Origin: DATEZO01 sp035255485
Lineage (GTDB): Bacteria; Pseudomonadota; Gammaproteobacteria; Burkholderiales; Burkholderiaceae_D
Assembly (NCBI GenBank): GCA_035255485.1
Contig: DATEZO010000079.1
Coordinates: forward strand, 1-17,349
Length of the DNA: 17,349 nt
Direction of reading: 5' to 3'
Shown: positions 14,034-17,349 of the stretch, one piece after another
How the letters are laid out: the number at the start of each line of letters is the position of its first letter
Numbering within the stretch: the first letter of the stretch is position 1
Program-made: the position numbers and the translations under genes
The notes under the pieces: generated by a model
The model's input: the letters and a program-made list of their open reading frames with translations, nothing else
The model's database searches: none
Told to the model about the DNA's origin: nothing

Positions 14034-15134
14034 TTAAATGAAACGGGCGAGAATACGCAAATCCGGGCCGATTTGCCTGATGTCGTGGAATGATAACGCA
14101 CGTTTGTTTTCCAGACTATCCAGCGCGCCCAGATCAAACAATCCTTGCGCATCGCCCAGCAGGCTGGGCGCAAGATACAGCAGCAACTCATCGACGCATG
14201 TCGCGCGGATCAGTGAACCGTTCAGTTTGTACCCCGCCTCTACGTGCAACTCATTGATCTGCCGCCGGCCCAGTTCCAGCATCAGGGCCGGTAAATCCAC
14301 CTTACCGCGGGCATCCGGCAACAGGATGATTTCAGCACCGGCGTCGCGTAATCGCGCGGCTTTTTCCCGGTCGGCCTGCGCAGCGACGATCCACGCGCCA
14401 CCCGCAAGGATCTTCGCCGCCGGACTGATCTGCAGTTTGCTATCGACTACAATGCGCTGCGGCTGGCGCGGCGTCTCGACCGCTCGCACATTCAATTGAG
14501 GATCATCCGCCTGCACCGTGCCGATACCCGTCAGGATGGCGCAGGCGCGTGCGCGCCACGCGTGCCCGTCATCGCGCGCAGCCGGAGATGTAATCCACTG
14601 ACTGCGACCATCATGCAATGCGGTCTTGCCATCCAGGCTGGCGGCCGCTTTCACCCGGACCCAGGGCCGGCCGCGCTGCATGCGTGAAAAGAATCCGATA
14701 TTCATTTCACGCGCAGCATCTTCCAGCACGCCGCAGGCAACCTCGATGCCTGCCGCCCGTAACTTCGTCAGCCCTTGTCCCGCAACCAGTGGATTGGGAT
14801 CGCCGATGGCGACAACCACCCGGGCAACGCCCGAGCGTATCAGCGCATCCGCGCAGGGCGGCGTGCGGCCAAAATGGCTGCACGGCTCCAGCGTGACATA
14901 GGCGGTTGCGCCATGTACATCGAGGCCGTGATGCGCAGCATCGTCCAGCGCCTGCGCTTCTGCATGCGCCTGCCCGGCCGGTTGGGTGAATCCCCTACCA
15001 ATGATTTGCCGATCCTTGACGATGACGCAGCCGACGCGCGGATTGGGTGTCGTTGTAAACAACCCTTTTGATGCCAGTTCCAATGCGCAACGCATGCCTT
15101 GCAGATCGTCGGAAATTTCCACGGGATGACTCAA
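14034..15134 (-). CDS. ribD: RibD: bifunctional pyrimidine deaminase / uracil reductase
   Basis: Performs the second and third steps of riboflavin synthesis: deaminating 2,5-diamino-6-ribosylamino-pyrimidinone phosphate, then reducing the ribosyl chain with NADPH. It has 366 residues, the normal two-domain length. The deaminase domain (about 1-145) has HAEAQAL (His57, Glu59) and PCSHFGRTPPC (Cys85, Cys94) as zinc and catalytic residues, plus TTPNPRVGCVIV. The reductase domain (about 150-366) has RPWVRVKAAASLDGKTA and ends near LLLYLAPSLLG. The ATG at 15134 has a weak ribosome site; Met14 (MRCALELASKG) has AAGG upstream and is an alternative. It is the first rib gene, 65 bp after the fimT stop on the same strand. 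Confidence 0.97.
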   Translation of the reverse strand: MSHPVEISDDLQGMRCALELASKGLFTTTPNPRVGCVIVKDRQIIGRGFTQPAGQAHAEAQALDDAAHHGLDVHGATAYVTLEPCSHFGRTPPCADALIRSGVARVVVAIGDPNPLVAGQGLTKLRAAGIEVACGVLEDAAREMNIGFFSRMQRGRPWVRVKAAASLDGKTALHDGRSQWITSPAARDDGHAWRARACAILTGIGTVQADDPQLNVRAVETPRQPQRIVVDSKLQISPAAKILAGGAWIVAAQADREKAARLRDAGAEIILLPDARGKVDLPALMLELGRRQINELHVEAGYKLNGSLIRATCVDELLLYLAPSLLGDAQGLFDLGALDSLENKRALSFHDIRQIGPDLRILARFI

Positions 15135-15199
15135 GTTGATTCAGGTTTCAGGAAGGCAGAGCAATTGCGCCTAATGTAACTGCGCAAACCACTCGCACG

Positions 15200-15784
15200 C
15201 TACTTGGAATCCGCAGTTGCCGTGCAGGTTACCGGTTCGGTTACGGGGTTGCAGACACGCGGGCGACCGATGAAATTGAGCTTGATGCGCCGAATCGACG
15301 CATCCTGCGTAAATGACACGGTCCCGGATTGCGGCGACTGGCTGCCCGCATTGGTCTGTGTGCGTCCGGTGCCATTATATGAAATATATTTTGTGGCGGC
15401 AGCAGAGTCCGTAAATTTGGAGTCGATCGCGATGCCGTCCGGCACCTGCTCATGTTTCTGGATAATTCTCTCGCCTGCATCCGGCTTCTGATTGTCATTG
15501 TCGTCAATAAACACTATCCAGCCCTGGGTCCAATCAGTTGCATCGGCATCGGCCGGCACCATGTCCACCCGTAAACCTGCCTTGATTGCTTCCGCGCGCG
15601 TCAGATTGACCGCGGAAAAAAACTCGTTCACCGTCGTCGTCAATCGCTGGTTCTGAAGCAGGGTGCGGAAGCTGGGTACGCCTATTCCCAGCAAAATGGC
15701 CGCGATGCCCAGGACGACCATCAATTCGATCAACGTGAATCCGCGGATGCGATTGACACTCGACAGTAAAGGATGCGTTCTCAT
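15200..15784 (-). CDS. fimT: GspH/FimT-type minor pseudopilin
   Basis: Minor type IV pilus subunit that probably helps prime pilus assembly at the inner membrane. It has 194 residues with a prepilin leader MRTHPLLSSVNRIRG cleaved before FTLIELMVVLGIAAILLGIGVPSF; the Glu at mature position 5 is present. The body has NQRLTTTVNEFFSAVNLTRAEAIKAG, typical of GspH/FimT/FimU, then IVFIDDNDNQKPDAGERI. Two cysteines near the C-terminus (RVCNPVTEPVTC) could form a disulfide. Its ATG follows the pilE stop by one base (TGACATG), indicating translational coupling. The symbol is a family-level assignment; fimU is the alternative. Confidence 0.88.
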   Translation of the reverse strand: MRTHPLLSSVNRIRGFTLIELMVVLGIAAILLGIGVPSFRTLLQNQRLTTTVNEFFSAVNLTRAEAIKAGLRVDMVPADADATDWTQGWIVFIDDNDNQKPDAGERIIQKHEQVPDGIAIDSKFTDSAAATKYISYNGTGRTQTNAGSQSPQSGTVSFTQDASIRRIKLNFIGRPRVCNPVTEPVTCTATADSK

Positions 15785-15785
15785 G

Positions 15786-16235
15786 TCAATGCCAGCACAA
15801 TGTGGGAGTGGAAGGGCCTTTTTCTCCGGTGCTGGCCAGCGTCAGGTTGCCGCAAACGGGGTCGGTAAATTTCGACACATTCGCCGTGCCTGGCTTTGCC
15901 GTCAATTGCACGCAGTTTGCCAGCGTATCGCCAGTGCACGCCGCCGCGCTGATTTCATACGCACTATCTCCTGCACCTTCGCCGGAAAACCATTTGAACT
16001 TCATTTCATCCGCATTGTTTGAGGACGATGAGAAAGCGATATAGGTATTTTTCTGGGAATAATATTGTTCCTCCTGCTGCATCAGTCGCATCAGTGCCGC
16101 CCGCCCTTCTGCCCTTTTGGTTTTGCGAACCGCCCCTTCATAGGATGGATAGGCAATCGCGGCAATGATGCCGATGATGGCAACCACCACCATGATTTCA
16201 ATTAAGGTAAATCCCTGAAGATTTTTTTTATTCAC
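15786..16235 (-). CDS. pilE: PilE-type minor type IV pilin
   Basis: Pilin-like protein of 149 residues with the short prepilin leader MNKKNLQG cleaved before FTLIEIMVVVAIIGIIAAIAYPSY; Glu5 of the mature form is present. The region after it, KRAEGRAALMRLMQQEEQYYSQKNTY, is typical of the PilE minor pilins that sit next to PilY1. Four cysteines in the globular part (AACTG, NCVQL, VCGNL, LCWH) could form disulfides, including the C-terminal D-loop. The start is GTG at 16235, with AAGGA 6 bases upstream overlapping the end of pilY1. It lies 12 bp after pilY1 and 1 bp before fimT. Minor rather than major pilin is inferred from this context. Confidence 0.9.
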   Translation of the reverse strand: MNKKNLQGFTLIEIMVVVAIIGIIAAIAYPSYEGAVRKTKRAEGRAALMRLMQQEEQYYSQKNTYIAFSSSSNNADEMKFKWFSGEGAGDSAYEISAAACTGDTLANCVQLTAKPGTANVSKFTDPVCGNLTLASTGEKGPSTPTLCWH

Positions 16236-16247
16236 TTTGCATCCTTG

Positions 16248-17349
16248 TCATTTCTTGTTGGCTTCCGAACGCAATTGCTGCCAGTTCAGAATTTCGCGCC
16301 AGCTGAAGCGTCCGGCTCGCAAGGCAACCGACTGTTTTCCGTTTTGCGCTGGAGCGGATGTCCCCTTGACGCCACCTGTGCCAAAATTGACAACAGCAAT
16401 ATCCTTGTTCACTGTTCTTCCCCCAACCGCATTTCTGTCACTGGTAGAACCTGCCGTTTCCATCGGTACCGGCGAACTCAGCAATCCGACCTGCGACAGG
16501 AATCCGGTCGTATCACCACCCAATGGCAACCCCGACAGCGTATCCACAGTATATGATCTACCGCCGCCGGTTGAGCAAGGATCGCTGCCCGTGATCAGGC
16601 TGTTGAAGTACAGCCGACCATACACGACCAGCGGATTGGTGACACTGCGCTCTCCCGTCTTAGCTGAATTCAGGAAGTCGAAATACCATCCTTTCCGGGT
16701 GTCCGACGTGGTTCCATAGCTGAATTCGTTGCCTGTAATCTGGATCGCATCCTCGCCATTGACTGTCGTCGCCGCCAGCGTTCTCTGTTCCAGTTGGCTT
16801 CTTCCGGTCACGCGATCGGCATTATAGGTCGTGTCGTAGATGCCGTAGAACGACTGGGTTTTGAAATTTCCCGGCGCAGCATCGGCGTCTTCCACGAATT
16901 TGCCGGTGCCGAACAGGATGACATAGCCGCCCCCGGGTGCGAAAACGGCTTTGGGCTGCAAGGTAATTGGTTGACGGTTACCATCCTTGTCCTGCGCGGT
17001 AAACAGCGGCGTATCGCTGGGGCGTGCGTCGGACCATGGTGCGGAACCCGTGAAGTCGAAACGCCACAGATCGCCCTGCAAATCGCCGGCATAGGCATAG
17101 ATGACCGCGCCATTGCCGTTCACCACCAATGCCGGCGAGCTCAAGCCGTTCTGCAGCGTTGCGTCCTTGATCGGCGTGGTAAATTTGTAATAATTGACAC
17201 CCAGTGTCCATGGATCGGCCGGATCCTTGTCGAGCGAAAGCAGGAATAATGCGCCGGGGGCATTGACATTGAATTTATTGACGCCGTCATCCTTGTAGTT
17301 GTTCAATCCGCTCGGGACAACCACAAAATACTTGTACACCGGGACACCA
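16248..17349 (-). CDS. pilY1: PilY1/PilC-family pilus-tip protein, C-terminal part (5' end missing)
   Basis: The frame stays open to the right edge of the window (GVPVYKYFVV...), so this is the C-terminal 367 or so residues of a protein usually over 1000 long. PilY1 is a secreted or tip-located type IV pilus factor for adhesion, retraction control and twitching, with a C-terminal beta-propeller. Supporting segments are DLQGDLWRFDF, QPITLQPKAVFAPGGGYVILFGTGKFVEDADA, QSFYGIYDT and VTNPLVVYGRLYFNSLI, which are characteristic of the propeller domain. The stop is followed 12 bp later by pilE, then fimT, the usual minor-pilin order. The calcium site and N-terminal domain would be outside the window or cannot be placed with confidence. 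Confidence 0.88.
   Translation of the reverse strand, partial: GVPVYKYFVVVPSGLNNYKDDGVNKFNVNAPGALFLLSLDKDPADPWTLGVNYYKFTTPIKDATLQNGLSSPALVVNGNGAVIYAYAGDLQGDLWRFDFTGSAPWSDARPSDTPLFTAQDKDGNRQPITLQPKAVFAPGGGYVILFGTGKFVEDADAAPGNFKTQSFYGIYDTTYNADRVTGRSQLEQRTLAATTVNGEDAIQITGNEFSYGTTSDTRKGWYFDFLNSAKTGERSVTNPLVVYGRLYFNSLITGSDPCSTGGGRSYTVDTLSGLPLGGDTTGFLSQVGLLSSPVPMETAGSTSDRNAVGGRTVNKDIAVVNFGTGGVKGTSAPAQNGKQSVALRAGRFSWREILNWQQLRSEANKK

Overview
The window reads as the chromosome of a betaproteobacterium, most likely order Burkholderiales and possibly Oxalobacteraceae. This is inferred from gene content and order: a riboflavin cluster ribD-ribE-ribBX-ribH followed by nusB and an aminotransferase, a UbiD-type ubiquinone decarboxylase, and PilY1/PilE/FimT minor pilus genes. 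Most of it is ordinary core genome. No insertion sequence, prophage, CRISPR array, tRNA or rRNA was seen.

Layout. 1-1287 (+): 3' part of an AidB-like acyl-CoA dehydrogenase. 1403-5696 (-): a two-gene RND efflux operon, adaptor first and pump second, with no outer-membrane channel gene. 5697-5851: an AT-rich divergent control region with overlapping dyads and a promoter. 5852-6307 (+): a MarR-family regulator. 6370-6465 (-): the 4.5S signal recognition particle RNA gene, shown by its conserved GGAA-tetraloop core and closing stem. 6534-8078 (-): ubiD. 8079-8549: a 471-bp gene-free stretch holding a near-consensus sigma70 promoter and about 300 nt of strongly structured untranslated leader. 8550-9515 (+): a membrane-anchored lytic transglycosylase, followed by a bidirectional terminator. 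9713-10885 (-): a class I/II aminotransferase. 10911-10955: a long terminator hairpin. 10994-15134 (-): nusB, ribH, ribBX, ribE and ribD, transcribed ribD first. 15200-17349 (-): fimT, pilE and the C-terminal end of pilY1, which runs off the window.

How the genes work together. RibD, RibBX, RibH and RibE supply every riboflavin step except GTP cyclohydrolase II: the C-terminal domain of the ribB fusion has lost the zinc and catalytic motifs of RibA, so a true ribA must lie elsewhere. No FMN riboswitch was recognised in this cluster. FMN is the precursor of the prenylated flavin that UbiD needs, so two parts of the window are linked biochemically. The pilus genes lie just upstream of ribD on the same strand and may be co-transcribed with it.

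The most interesting unexplained signal is the 8245-8549 leader: a three-way-junction element flanked by two similar hairpins sharing GGCGTC(A/T)GCC, behind a very strong promoter, ahead of a peptidoglycan-cleaving enzyme. I could not match it to an RNA family that I know.
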